From an uncultured Porphyromonadaceae bacterium (GTDB lineage: Bacteria > Bacteroidota > Bacteroidia > Bacteroidales > Muribaculaceae), in contig UQUV01000056.1 of NCBI GenBank assembly GCA_900544305.1, forward strand, positions 1-15,411: DNA of 15,411 bases, written 5' to 3'. A model generated the notes under the pieces. It saw only the letters and a program-made list of their open reading frames with translations. It was not told the DNA's origin and did not search any database. The position numbers and the translations under genes are program-made. Within the stretch, counting starts at the first letter, position 1. Each line of letters opens with the position of its first letter. Below are positions 7,403 through 15,349 of the stretch, piece by piece.

Positions 7403-9237
7403 TGAAAATGATTGGAACTATGAATATGTATCGCTGTAGAAATATTGCAATTCTATTAGTAATGATGTTGCTCCCGATATCAGTATTGGGAGCTGCCTCG
7501 TTTAAGGCCGTTGCTCCGAAGCAGGTGATTCAAGGCAATAAGTTCAGTATTAGATTTGAGCTTGAAAATGCACAAGGTTCATCTTTTCAGGGGCCGGAAG
7601 TCGGCGGCTGTAAATTCCTTTATGGACCGTCTCAGTCTCGCATGATGAGCTCTTCGTTTATCAATGGGAAGTCAACCAGCAGTTCCTCGGAATCGTATAC
7701 TATGACTTACCGTGCAGAGAAGGCTGGCAAGTATACAGTAGGACCGGCTTCGATTTCTGTCGGAGGTAAAATTTATAAAACGAACGCTTTCACATTGGAA
7801 ATTTTACCGCCAGACAAATCTGCAACACAAAGAGGTAATCAGTCACAAGGTGTTCAGATTTATGATGCAGATTCACAAAGTGCCGGAAAGGCCGTTGGAA
7901 AAAATGATGTGTTTGTCCGGATTATCTTATCGAAATCGTCGGCATATGAACAAGAAGGTATTATGTGTACAATCAAATTGTATACAAAATATAATATCCA
8001 ACAGTTTATGGCAACACGCCAACCGACATTTGACGGATTTATTTCACAAGAACTTCCGATAACTTCAAGCATTAACCGTATTGAGAACTATAAGGGTGAG
8101 AATTACATGGTGGCCGATTTGAAACAGTGCATTCTGTTTCCACAGCAATCAGGTAAGCTGACTATCAATTCCGGAACTTATGATCTGACGGTAATTCAAT
8201 ATGAAAACATTCGCAGTTTCTTTGGTATCATGCGTCAGCCGGTAGAAAAGAAGATACAGGTAAATTCAAACAGTGCTTCGATTGTCATTGACCCGCTGCC
8301 ACAACCCAGACCAGCTGATTTCATTGGTGCTGTCGGACAATTTACTGCAAGTCTTGATATGGTGAACAAGCAATACAAGACGAATGAAGCCGGAACATTG
8401 CGTTTTACGCTGAAAGGTCAGGGTAACCTGAAAAATGTGAAAACCCCTACATTTGAGTTCCCATCGCAGTTTGATGTGTATGATCCGCAAACTACAGTCA
8501 ATGCCAATCCTTCCGGTAATTCATTAGTCGGATCTGTGCAAATTGACTATGCTTTTGTTCCGCAATATGTAGGTAAATTCCAATTGCCTTCTTCTACGGT
8601 TTCTTATTTTGATCCTAATGCAAAAAAATATGTACAGCTTTCGTTGAAGGGATTTGAGATGAATGTGACGAAAGGCAGTGGTACATCCAATGCCGGTCAG
8701 GAAATAAGACAGAATAAAGATATCCTGCACATTAAAACCGGAGATTTGAATTTGGTTCCTGTCAACCATGTCATGCTTGTCGACCGAGGCGGATATGTTT
8801 TCTGGTATATAATTCCATTGCTTCTGTTTGCAGCAGTGTTGTTCTACTATCGAAAGAGCATTAAGGAACGGGCTAACGTTGCATTAATGAAGAACAAGCG
8901 TGCTAACAAAGTTGCTGCAAAACGCTTGAAATTAGGCCGTCAGCTGATGGAAAAACAGCAACGCGACCGTTTCTACGAAGAAATGTTGCGGGCACTTTGG
9001 GGGTATTTAAGCGACAAGCTGACAATTCCTGTTTCACAACTTAATCGTGACAACATATCAGCTGAGTTGCGTGCGTTTGGTATTTCGGAAGAATTGAACA
9101 AACAGATTCTGGATCTTCTTGATGATTGCGAATTTGCCCGCTATGCCAAATCGGAAGAAAACGGCAATGATATGTCGGTCATTTACCAAAAGGCATGTGA
9201 TTCCATTAACCAGGTAGAGAACACCAAAAGGAAATAA
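7396..9237 (+). CDS. batD: BatD, periplasmic protein with membrane anchor
   Basis: This 613-residue protein is the longest bat gene product. A signal peptide lies at about 12-34 (hydrophobic IAILLVMMLLPISVLGAA). A large extracytoplasmic beta-rich region (35-460) has the repeated Ig-like layout usual for BatD, including SESYTMTYRAEKAGKYTVGP at 98-117 and QIDYAFVPQYVGKF at 382-394. A membrane span follows at about 467-485, then a basic stretch and a cytoplasmic helical domain (520-605). That tail resembles the tail of the gene at 3575-4591. ATG 7396 overlaps batC; in-frame ATGs at 7408, 7420 and 7426 would also keep the signal peptide, so the exact start is uncertain. BatD is required with its neighbours for the aerotolerance phenotype in Bacteroides; its molecular role is unknown. 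Confidence 0.92.
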   Translation: MVVKMIGTMNMYRCRNIAILLVMMLLPISVLGAASFKAVAPKQVIQGNKFSIRFELENAQGSSFQGPEVGGCKFLYGPSQSRMMSSSFINGKSTSSSSESYTMTYRAEKAGKYTVGPASISVGGKIYKTNAFTLEILPPDKSATQRGNQSQGVQIYDADSQSAGKAVGKNDVFVRIILSKSSAYEQEGIMCTIKLYTKYNIQQFMATRQPTFDGFISQELPITSSINRIENYKGENYMVADLKQCILFPQQSGKLTINSGTYDLTVIQYENIRSFFGIMRQPVEKKIQVNSNSASIVIDPLPQPRPADFIGAVGQFTASLDMVNKQYKTNEAGTLRFTLKGQGNLKNVKTPTFEFPSQFDVYDPQTTVNANPSGNSLVGSVQIDYAFVPQYVGKFQLPSSTVSYFDPNAKKYVQLSLKGFEMNVTKGSGTSNAGQEIRQNKDILHIKTGDLNLVPVNHVMLVDRGGYVFWYIIPLLLFAAVLFYYRKSIKERANVALMKNKRANKVAAKRLKLGRQLMEKQQRDRFYEEMLRALWGYLSDKLTIPVSQLNRDNISAELRAFGISEELNKQILDLLDDCEFARYAKSEENGNDMSVIYQKACDSINQVENTKRK

Positions 9238-9240
9238 GCT

Positions 9241-10017
9241 ATGAAACGAAATATAATTATTCTGTTATTTAGCCTGTTTGCGTTCAGCATATCGGCTCAA
9301 AGTCTCACCCAACAGGCTGCTGCAGCATATAATGCCGATAAGTACAGTGAAGCCATTGAATTATATAATCGGGTTTTGAACGAAGAAGGCGTTTCGTCTG
9401 ACCTTTACTATAATCTGGGTAACTGTTATTACAAGTCGGGGCTTTTAGGAAAGGCCGTATTATGTTATGAACGGGCACTTCTTTATAATCCGAATAATGA
9501 AGACGCTTTAACAAATTTGGCGTTTGTCAATTCGAAATTGGCGGACAAGATTGTGGACGATGAAAATATCGTGCATGTGTTTTTCCAAAGAATTGTAACT
9601 TTAACAACATCCAACGGATGGGCTATCATAGCAATTGTTTCATTCTTGCTTCTGATAGGAGCGGTTGCCCTCTATATTTTTAGTGGTGTCGTTCTGCTAA
9701 GAAAAATAGGTTTCTTTGGCGGTGCTGCATTTTTAATTATTACAATTGCTGCTAACGTAATTGCATTCCAGGCAGCCAGTCGGATAAAAAACCACAACTA
9801 TGCGATTGTCCAACAAGAATCTGTCATTTTGAGTACCTCTCCTCGAGAGCCCAAAAACAAGACAGAGGAGGCTTTTATGTTGCACGTCGGTGCAAAAGTT
9901 GAATTGCTGGATTCGTTGGTATCAACGAAGGATTCTGTGGCGGTGAAATGGTATGAAGTGAAAGCCGGCACTAACAACAGAGCCTGGATAAAAGGGGAAG
10001 CTATTGAGAAAATTTGA
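9241..10017 (+). CDS. batE: BatE, TPR protein with two membrane spans and SH3-like end
   Basis: The 258-residue product has a signal peptide (about 1-19, ending SISA before QS). TPR units at about 21-50 and 55-88 (DLYYNLGNCYYKSGLLGKAV) are followed by two membrane helices (127-152 and 156-178). The last part (about 189-256) looks like a bacterial SH3-type domain, with AIVQQESVILSTSP and a late WYEVKAGTNNRAWIKGEAI. The N-terminal TPRs and the SH3-like part should both face the periplasm, and the latter may touch the cell wall or a protein. It begins 3 bases after batD and is the last gene of the operon. The fold assignments are by eye; the membership in the bat operon is firm. Confidence 0.9.
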   Translation: MKRNIIILLFSLFAFSISAQSLTQQAAAAYNADKYSEAIELYNRVLNEEGVSSDLYYNLGNCYYKSGLLGKAVLCYERALLYNPNNEDALTNLAFVNSKLADKIVDDENIVHVFFQRIVTLTTSNGWAIIAIVSFLLLIGAVALYIFSGVVLLRKIGFFGGAAFLIITIAANVIAFQAASRIKNHNYAIVQQESVILSTSPREPKNKTEEAFMLHVGAKVELLDSLVSTKDSVAVKWYEVKAGTNNRAWIKGEAIEKI

Positions 10018-10038
10018 TGAAAGATATCTGAAAAGGAG

Positions 10039-10075
10039 GACGCCCGAAGTCAACGATGTGATTTCGGGCGTCTTT
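10039..10075. terminator. Convergent terminator between batE and holA
   Basis: GACGCCCGAA (10039-10048) pairs perfectly with TTCGGGCGTC (10063-10072), a GC-rich 10-pair stem with a 14-base loop, followed on the plus strand by TTTGTTTA. On the minus strand the stem is followed by CTCCTTTT. It lies between the ends of batE and holA, which face each other, and can serve both. Confidence 0.85.
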
Positions 10076-10077
10076 GT

Positions 10078-11121
10078 TTAAATAAGCGATATTTTTATGA
10101 TTAAATCTTTTAAGGTGTCATACGGATTTTGTTGGGCTCCGATACCTTTGCTTCGAGCATCGGCTTCACGAATAATGCTGATAATGCGAAATAGCTTGCT
10201 GATGTTGTAATATGTCAAAGCTTGACGGTAGTCCTTAAACGCATAGGTTGACTTTAGTCGCAGTGCCTCTACTTTTGCATGTTCATCCCGATATTTGGGG
10301 CTGGACGCAATCAATAGGTTTGAATAAAAATTGAACAGCATACCAATGGTCAGCACTGCCGGATTGTTTTTCGGATTCTCAGAAAAATATTTGAGAATTC
10401 TCAATGCTTTGGAAAAATTACGGTTGGCAAGAGCTGTTACAAGTTCAAAATTGTTGTATTCCCTGCTTATCCCGATATTTTCCTGCACCATTTCTGCTGT
10501 GATTCGAATGCCGTTCGGAGAAATCATTTTCAGCTTGTCAATTTCTTTTGCCTGATGTGACATGTCATTGCCGACATATTCCACAAGCATGGCTTTGGCT
10601 TTATCGTCGATCGTGCAGCCAATACTTCTCACGTATTCATCAATGACAGGGCCAAGCTGATACTCCGGTATCTTCTTTGAATCAAAAAGAATACCAGACG
10701 GTTTTCCCGCAATATCAGTGTTGAATGCTTTGGAAAGAGCTGATGATTTGATTGTTCCGCTTTTATAGGTAATGACAAGAATGGTAGTAGGAGTCGGAGC
10801 TAAAGCATAATGCTCCAACAACTCCAGCTCTGACTTGTTTTTTAAAGAAGCCGCTTCTCTGAAAAAGACAACTTGGCGCTCTGCCATGACCGGATACCTT
10901 TTGCAAGCAAGAAGGACTTCTGTCATGGTGTGTTCGCTGCCATAGAAAATAGTCAAGTTGAAATCCCGTTCAGTTTCGGATAAGGCATTGTCGAAAATCT
11001 TATCAGCTATTTTGTCTATATAAAACGACTCCTCTCCACATAATAAATAAATGGGAGAGAAGTTTTTCTTTTTAATGTCCAGTTCAATTTGTTGTCGGGT
11101 TATCCCTTCGGATTTTGCCAT
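10078..11121 (-). CDS. holA: DNA polymerase III subunit delta
   Basis: The 347-residue product is the delta subunit of the clamp loader, which opens the beta sliding clamp during replication. It has normal family length. The N-terminal AAA+-like domain shows the family motif PIYLLCGEESFYIDKI (23-38) without a working Walker A, as expected for delta. The middle domain (about 140-215) includes MLVEYVGNDMSHQAKEIDKL, the segment equivalent to the conserved LxxLxGNDLxxLxxELEKL region. The C-terminal collar domain holds FELVTALANRNFSKALRIL and ends with GAQQNPYDTLKDLIIKISLI. It is transcribed towards batE and is divergent from the nuclease gene at 11186, separated by 64 bases. Confidence 0.93.
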   Translation of the reverse strand: MAKSEGITRQQIELDIKKKNFSPIYLLCGEESFYIDKIADKIFDNALSETERDFNLTIFYGSEHTMTEVLLACKRYPVMAERQVVFFREAASLKNKSELELLEHYALAPTPTTILVITYKSGTIKSSALSKAFNTDIAGKPSGILFDSKKIPEYQLGPVIDEYVRSIGCTIDDKAKAMLVEYVGNDMSHQAKEIDKLKMISPNGIRITAEMVQENIGISREYNNFELVTALANRNFSKALRILKYFSENPKNNPAVLTIGMLFNFYSNLLIASSPKYRDEHAKVEALRLKSTYAFKDYRQALTYYNISKLFRIISIIREADARSKGIGAQQNPYDTLKDLIIKISLI

Positions 11122-11125
11122 ATAT

Positions 11126-11156
11126 TTTGGGGTTTGAAGAATTTGAAGTAAATTTA
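11126..11156 (+). promoter_or_regulatory. Promoter of the HsdR-N-like gene, shared divergent -7 palindrome
   Basis: TTTG (11126-11129) is followed after 19 bases by TAAATTTA (11149-11156), one base off the -7 consensus TAnnTTTG. The box lies inside the perfect palindrome GTAAATTTAC (11148-11157), so it reads the same on the minus strand, where it sits about 27 bases before the holA start. Leaders would be about 20-25 bases both ways. The -33 on the holA side is weak. Confidence 0.5.
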
Positions 11157-11185
11157 CATAAAAAGAACGAAAGTGAAAATTTCAG

Positions 11186-11632
11186 ATGAAATTAAATTTG
11201 CCAGCATACGAATTTCAGACACAGAAGGACGGTGACGATATCTCGATTTTTGACCGCTTGAGAAAAAAGTTTGTAGCATTGACTCCAGAGGAGAATGTGC
11301 GCCAACACTTTGTAGAGTACTTGATTAAAGAACGGGCGTTCCCTGCCGGATTGATGAACAATGAAATCGCAATTATGCAAAATGGCATTAAACGGCGCTG
11401 CGACACTGTCGTTTTTGATCGAACCGGTGAACCGTTAATGATAGTAGAATACAAAGCCCCTCATGTAAAGATAACACAGGAAGTGTTTAATCAGATTTAT
11501 CGGTATAACCTTGTCCTGAAGGTGAAGTATCTGGTAGTGACTAATGGAATGGTGAACTATTGTTGTAAAGTTGATTATGAAAACAGACGTTGCCATTTTT
11601 TGCCAAATATTCCACTGTACGACAGTTTGTAG
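11186..11632 (+). CDS. Stand-alone HsdR-N / RecB-like PD-(D/E)XK nuclease
   Basis: This 148-residue protein matches the N-terminal nuclease domain of type I restriction R subunits (HSDR_N), but has no helicase part. The active-site pattern is complete: acidic residues in the first helix (E35-E36), D73 in KRRCDTVVFD, E88-Y-K90 in IVEYKAP, and the RecB-family motif Q103-x-x-x-Y107 (QIYRY). It therefore should be able to bind metal and cut DNA or RNA. No methylase or specificity gene is present, so it is not part of a classical restriction system here. It is divergent from holA and lies 223 bases before a PcrA/UvrD helicase on the same strand, which suggests a DNA repair role. That role is inference; single-domain members of this family are known in Bacteroidota genomes but poorly studied. 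Confidence 0.8.
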   Translation: MKLNLPAYEFQTQKDGDDISIFDRLRKKFVALTPEENVRQHFVEYLIKERAFPAGLMNNEIAIMQNGIKRRCDTVVFDRTGEPLMIVEYKAPHVKITQEVFNQIYRYNLVLKVKYLVVTNGMVNYCCKVDYENRRCHFLPNIPLYDSL

Positions 11633-11633
11633 G

Positions 11634-11688
11634 CGTTTTACGGAGAGACATTAATGATTTTGTGCCGTCATGGCTAAAACGTTATTTT
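11634..11688 (+). terminator. Possible terminator after the nuclease gene
   Basis: CGTTTTA (11634-11640) can pair with TAAAACG (11675-11681), with two more G-U pairs outside it, and the 3' arm is followed by TTATTTTT. A competing inner stem, ACGG (11640-11643) with CCGT (11665-11668), is possible. The loop is long (34 bases), so this is only a moderate terminator candidate. Confidence 0.35.
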
Positions 11689-11691
11689 TCA

Positions 11692-11723
11692 TTTGTCACA
11701 GAACTTGGCTTTGCGTATCTTTG
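11692..11723 (+). promoter_or_regulatory. Consensus promoter upstream of pcrA (P1)
   Basis: TTTG (11692-11695), a 20-base spacer and TATCTTTG (11716-11723) match the Bacteroidota vegetative promoter exactly at both boxes. Transcription would begin near 11730, giving a leader of about 125 bases before the pcrA start that contains the imperfect palindrome at 11727-11805. Confidence 0.6.
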
Positions 11724-11726
11724 GAT

Positions 11727-11805
11727 AAGATAGGATGCGCCTCGGGATAAAAAATATCTGAAACAAGTTTCAATATTTTATTCTCCGCTCACCTTTGTTT
11801 ATCTT
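11727..11805. repeat. Imperfect palindrome of about 80 bp with outward -7 boxes
   Basis: The centre TGAAAC-AA-GTTTCA (11759-11772) is flanked by arms that match in parts. ATAT plus an A run on the left faces ATATTTT on the right, CGG (11743-11745) faces CCG (11785-11787), and AAGATA (11727-11732) faces TATCTT (11800-11805). The right end carries a full TATCTTTG, and the left end reads TATCTTAT on the minus strand. From memory it resembles short interspersed elements in Bacteroidales genomes; I cannot check copy number. Confidence 0.45.
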
Positions 11806-11807
11806 TG
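11800..11807 (+). promoter_or_regulatory. Second -7 box upstream of pcrA (P2)
   Basis: TATCTTTG is a perfect -7 match 49 bases before the pcrA start. The expected -33 position holds TTTA (11777-11780) at a 19-base spacing, so recognition may be weaker than at P1. It forms the right end of the palindromic element. Confidence 0.5.
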
Positions 11808-11855
11808 TATTTACTTTTTAAATTTGTGGCATTATTATAAAACGATATACGGATA

Positions 11856-14135
11856 GTGGAAGACTTCTTACAACAGTTGAATCCGCAACAGTTGGCAGCG
11901 GTAAAATATGACGACGGCCCTTCTCTGGTAATTGCCGGAGCCGGTTCGGGGAAAACGCGTGTGCTTACCAATAAAATCATGTATTTGGTGAAGAACGGAC
12001 ATGATCCGCGCCGTATTATGGCCCTTACTTTTACGAATAAGGCTGCCAATGAAATGAGGGAGCGTATAGCCGGACTTATTGGTTTGGTGGAAGCTTCCAA
12101 ATTGTGGATGGGGACATTCCACTCTGTTTTTTTGCGAATTCTGCACAGTAATGCCGAGCGGATTTGTTTTACTCCGAATTTTACCATTTATGACACGTCG
12201 GATAGTAAGTCGCTGATTAAAACGGTTATAAAGGATATGCAGCTCGATGAGAAGGATTATCCAGCCAATGTCGTAGCATCGATAATTTCCAGGGCTAAAA
12301 ACAGTTTGGTTTCACCGGAAGACTATATGCGAGACACAGCTCTCGTCAGCCGTGACAATGCTGTGAAAAGGTCAATGGTAGGAGAAATTTATTCAAAGTA
12401 TTGGTCAAGATGTCGTGCTGCCAATGCAATGGATTTTGACGATATTCTTTTTTATACCAATATCCTGTTGCGAGACCATCCTGATGTGTTAGAGCGATAT
12501 CAGGACTATTTTACCTATATACTTGTAGATGAGTATCAGGATACAAATTTTGCACAGCATCTGATTGTATCTCAACTTTGTAAGAAACATCGAAATCTCT
12601 GTGTGGTAGGAGATGATGCTCAAAGCATCTATTCGTTCCGCGGCGCAAATATCCGAAATATTTTGTCTTTGCCGAAGCAGTATCCGGACATGAAAATGTT
12701 TAAACTGGAACAAAATTACCGGTCGACAAAAAATATACTCAATGCTGCAAACAGCCTGATTGCCAAAAATAAGGAACAAATACAAAAAAATATCTTTTCG
12801 GATAATCCAACGGGAGGGAAGATTCCTGTTATTGAGGCATTTTCAGATTATGAGGAAAGTTACATTGTGGCAAACAAGCTGATAGAGATAAAAATGCTTC
12901 AAGGCGGCAGTTATGAGGATTTTGCCATATTGTACAGAACAAATGCGCAATCCCGCGTATTGGAGGAAAGTTTGAGAAAACGGAACATACCGTATCGCAT
13001 ATACGGTGGCCTGTCGTTTTATCAACATAAGGAAATCAAGGATGCGTTATGCTATTTCCGTGTAGCAGTAAATCCGGATGATGATGAAGCATTGCGTCGA
13101 ATCATCAATTTCCCTGCACGCGGAATTGGAGAAAAAACGCTTTTGAAACTGCGACAATGTGCGATGGAAGGAAATGTCAGCATGTGGGAAGTGATTGACA
13201 ATTTAAATGATTATCCAACCGGACTTAATTCCGGTGCGGTGAAAAAACTGGATTCATTTAAAAACCTTGTCCGTCAGTTTATCGACAAAAATGCGGACGG
13301 AGCAAATGCTTATGAAATGGGTAGCTTGATTTTTTCGTCGACAAAAATTCTGTCGTCACTCTACACGGACAACACCCCTGAAAATATCAGCAAGCAGGAG
13401 AATTTGAATGAGCTTCTCAGTGCTATGCAGCAGTTTGTTGATACCCATCTTGAAGAAGGCGCTCAAAATATAGGGCTTTACGATTTCTTGTCGGAAGTTT
13501 CCTTGGCAACCGATCAAGATGCAAAAGGAGAGGACAACCTTCCTCGTGTGACACTGATGACCGTTCATGCAGCAAAAGGTCTGGAGTTCAGGAATGTAAT
13601 TATCGTGGGAGTGGAAGACGAACTGTTCCCATCAATACATAGTTCCGGCAGTACAGCAGAAATCGAAGAAGAACGCCGTCTGCTTTATGTCGCAATTACC
13701 CGGGCGCAAGAAAATTGTGTAATGACTTATGCCAAATCCCGGTATATCAACGGGCAGACAAGATTGTGCTCGAGAAGTCGGTTTATCAGTGACATTGATC
13801 CGGATTTGCTGAAAATGTCGGTTTCAAATTCTGTCGAAAAAACAGTGGAGCCGCATGACAAGTTCCGTCCATCGGTTCCAGCATTCAGCATGCCTAAAGC
13901 TCGGGAGTTGAAACCTATTTCTGAAGTGCAAAGTACTGTCAAAAGCGATTCCCAGTCCTCCCAGAACAAAGCCCAACTCAAGGAGGGAATGCGTATTCGT
14001 CACGACCGATTTGGAGAAGGTGTTATTCTTAAAGTTGACCAACAAGGAAATGATGAGAAAATAGAGGTAAGGTTCCGAAATGTGGAAACAAAAACCTTAT
14101 TAGTGAAATTTGCAAAATTTACCATTATAGAATGA
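11856..14135 (+). CDS. pcrA: PcrA/UvrD-type ATP-dependent DNA helicase
   Basis: This 759-residue protein is a superfamily 1A 3'-5' helicase of usual length, acting in DNA repair and removal of blocks to replication. All motifs are present: Q motif LNPQQLAAV (8-16), Walker A A27-G-A-G-S-G-K33-T34, motif II VDEYQD (about 224-229), motif III VVGDDAQSIYSFRGA (250-264), motif IV LEQNYRST, motif V VTLMTVHAAKGLEF (565-578) and motif VI ERRLLYVAITRAQ (606-618). The last 50 residues (GMRIRHDRFGEGVI onward) form the Tudor-like domain found in PcrA, which contacts RNA polymerase. GTG 11856 is the only sensible start, since a stop lies six codons upstream with no ATG between. Its stop overlaps nspC by four bases. 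PcrA versus UvrD naming is uncertain. Confidence 0.93.
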   Translation: MEDFLQQLNPQQLAAVKYDDGPSLVIAGAGSGKTRVLTNKIMYLVKNGHDPRRIMALTFTNKAANEMRERIAGLIGLVEASKLWMGTFHSVFLRILHSNAERICFTPNFTIYDTSDSKSLIKTVIKDMQLDEKDYPANVVASIISRAKNSLVSPEDYMRDTALVSRDNAVKRSMVGEIYSKYWSRCRAANAMDFDDILFYTNILLRDHPDVLERYQDYFTYILVDEYQDTNFAQHLIVSQLCKKHRNLCVVGDDAQSIYSFRGANIRNILSLPKQYPDMKMFKLEQNYRSTKNILNAANSLIAKNKEQIQKNIFSDNPTGGKIPVIEAFSDYEESYIVANKLIEIKMLQGGSYEDFAILYRTNAQSRVLEESLRKRNIPYRIYGGLSFYQHKEIKDALCYFRVAVNPDDDEALRRIINFPARGIGEKTLLKLRQCAMEGNVSMWEVIDNLNDYPTGLNSGAVKKLDSFKNLVRQFIDKNADGANAYEMGSLIFSSTKILSSLYTDNTPENISKQENLNELLSAMQQFVDTHLEEGAQNIGLYDFLSEVSLATDQDAKGEDNLPRVTLMTVHAAKGLEFRNVIIVGVEDELFPSIHSSGSTAEIEEERRLLYVAITRAQENCVMTYAKSRYINGQTRLCSRSRFISDIDPDLLKMSVSNSVEKTVEPHDKFRPSVPAFSMPKARELKPISEVQSTVKSDSQSSQNKAQLKEGMRIRHDRFGEGVILKVDQQGNDEKIEVRFRNVETKTLLVKFAKFTIIE

Positions 14136-15289
14136 ATATGACAAATTTAAAGACCCCATATTATATAGTATACGAAGAGAAACTGCGTAAAAACCTGTCG
14201 TTAATCAAACGGGTATCAGAAGCTGCTAACGTCAAAATTATCATGGCTTTCAAGGCAAATGCGCTTTGGAAGACTTTTAGCATAATCTCGGAATATTGTC
14301 AATCGTCTACGGCAAGTTCTGTCAATGAAATGTTGCTTTCATTGGATGAACTCGGTAAAGATGTGCATGCCTATTGTCCTGTTTATACAGATGAGACAAT
14401 TGATAAGTTTATTGAAGGTTGTTCGCATATTACTTTCAATTCGATTATACAGTTTGAACGCTATAAATCCTGTATTGACGCCTATAACGCCCAGCCAGGA
14501 GTGAAGAAACCCGTGAGCTGTGGTATAAGGATTAATCCTGAATGTTCAGTGATTGACACGGACATCTATAATCCATGTATGCCCGGTTCTCGTTTTGGCG
14601 TTTCTATTGACTGTATGCCGGACAAATTGCCGGAGGGTATTGACGGCTTCCATTTTCATGCTTTATGCGAGTCTACTTCGTATGATTTGGAAAAAGTTTT
14701 GAATGAGGTGGAAATCAAATTCGGTAAATATTTGCCACAGCTAAAATGGTTGAATATGGGGGGCGGCCATCTTATGACCAGAGAAGGGTATGACACGGAG
14801 CATTTGATAGGCTTGCTAAACCGTTTTCATGATAAGTATCCCAATTTGGAACTCATATTGGAACCGGGTAGTGCTTTCACTTGGCGGACAGGTGATTTGG
14901 TCGCAACTGTTCTCGATATAGTTGAGCATAAAGGTATCAAAACTGCGATTATCGACGCTTCGTTTGCCTGTCACATGCCGGATTGTCTTGAAATGCCATA
15001 TCAGCCGAAAATTACTTCGGCGCTGGCAGAACCTGATTATTCAAAACCGACTTACCGAATTGGCGGGAATTCCTGTCTTAGCGGTGATTTTATCGGTGAT
15101 TGGAGTTTTGAACAACCTTTGACACCAGGAGACAAACTGGTCTTTGAAGATATGAATCATTATACAACTGTAAAAACTCATATGTTTAACGGCATACAAC
15201 ATCCGTCCATGGTTCTATGTCGAATGAATGGTGAAATTGAGATATTACGGGAGTTTACTTACCAAGATTATAAAAACAGAATGGATTAA
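14132..15289 (+). CDS. nspC: Carboxynorspermidine/carboxyspermidine decarboxylase
   Basis: The 385-residue product is a PLP enzyme of the alanine racemase-like fold III group, removing CO2 from carboxy(nor)spermidine in the alternative spermidine pathway. Key segments are MAFKANALW with the likely PLP lysine K41, HALCE (176-180), NMGGGH (208-213), the phosphate-binding EPGSAF (244-249), DASFACHMPD (275-284) and GGNSCLSGDFIGDW with the likely catalytic Cys 315. Length fits the family (about 380). The ATG at 14132 overlaps the pcrA stop (ATGA); an ATG two codons later (14138) is an alternative. The usual partner, carboxyspermidine dehydrogenase, is not in the window. Substrate preference between spermidine and norspermidine precursors cannot be read from sequence; spermidine is commoner in this phylum. 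Confidence 0.92.
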   Translation: MNMTNLKTPYYIVYEEKLRKNLSLIKRVSEAANVKIIMAFKANALWKTFSIISEYCQSSTASSVNEMLLSLDELGKDVHAYCPVYTDETIDKFIEGCSHITFNSIIQFERYKSCIDAYNAQPGVKKPVSCGIRINPECSVIDTDIYNPCMPGSRFGVSIDCMPDKLPEGIDGFHFHALCESTSYDLEKVLNEVEIKFGKYLPQLKWLNMGGGHLMTREGYDTEHLIGLLNRFHDKYPNLELILEPGSAFTWRTGDLVATVLDIVEHKGIKTAIIDASFACHMPDCLEMPYQPKITSALAEPDYSKPTYRIGGNSCLSGDFIGDWSFEQPLTPGDKLVFEDMNHYTTVKTHMFNGIQHPSMVLCRMNGEIEILREFTYQDYKNRMD

Positions 15290-15303
15290 AATTATGCATC
15301 TTT

Positions 15304-15334
15304 TTTGTTTTTTAAGTTTGATGCACTAATTTTG
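15304..15334 (+). promoter_or_regulatory. Consensus promoter pointing out of the window
   Basis: TTTG (15304-15307), 19 bases and TAATTTTG (15327-15334) match both Bacteroidota promoter boxes exactly. Transcription would begin near 15341 and run past the right edge, so the promoted gene is not visible. The inverted repeat TGCATC (15295-15300) / GATGCA (15320-15325) overlaps the promoter and could be an operator. Confidence 0.5.
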
Positions 15335-15349
15335 TATTCCATTACATTA

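Noticed and set aside
11759..11780. TGAAAC-AA-GTTTCA followed by a T-rich stretch as a rho-independent terminator
   Set aside because: The stem is short and AT-rich with almost no loop, and it is better explained as the centre of the longer palindrome.
11789..12187. 132-residue minus-strand open frame at the start of pcrA
   Set aside because: It is antisense to the Walker A region of a clear helicase gene and has no family resemblance.
15295..15325. TGCATC/GATGCA as the nspC terminator
   Set aside because: The T tract is inside the loop rather than after the stem, and the 6-pair stem with a 19-base loop is weak.
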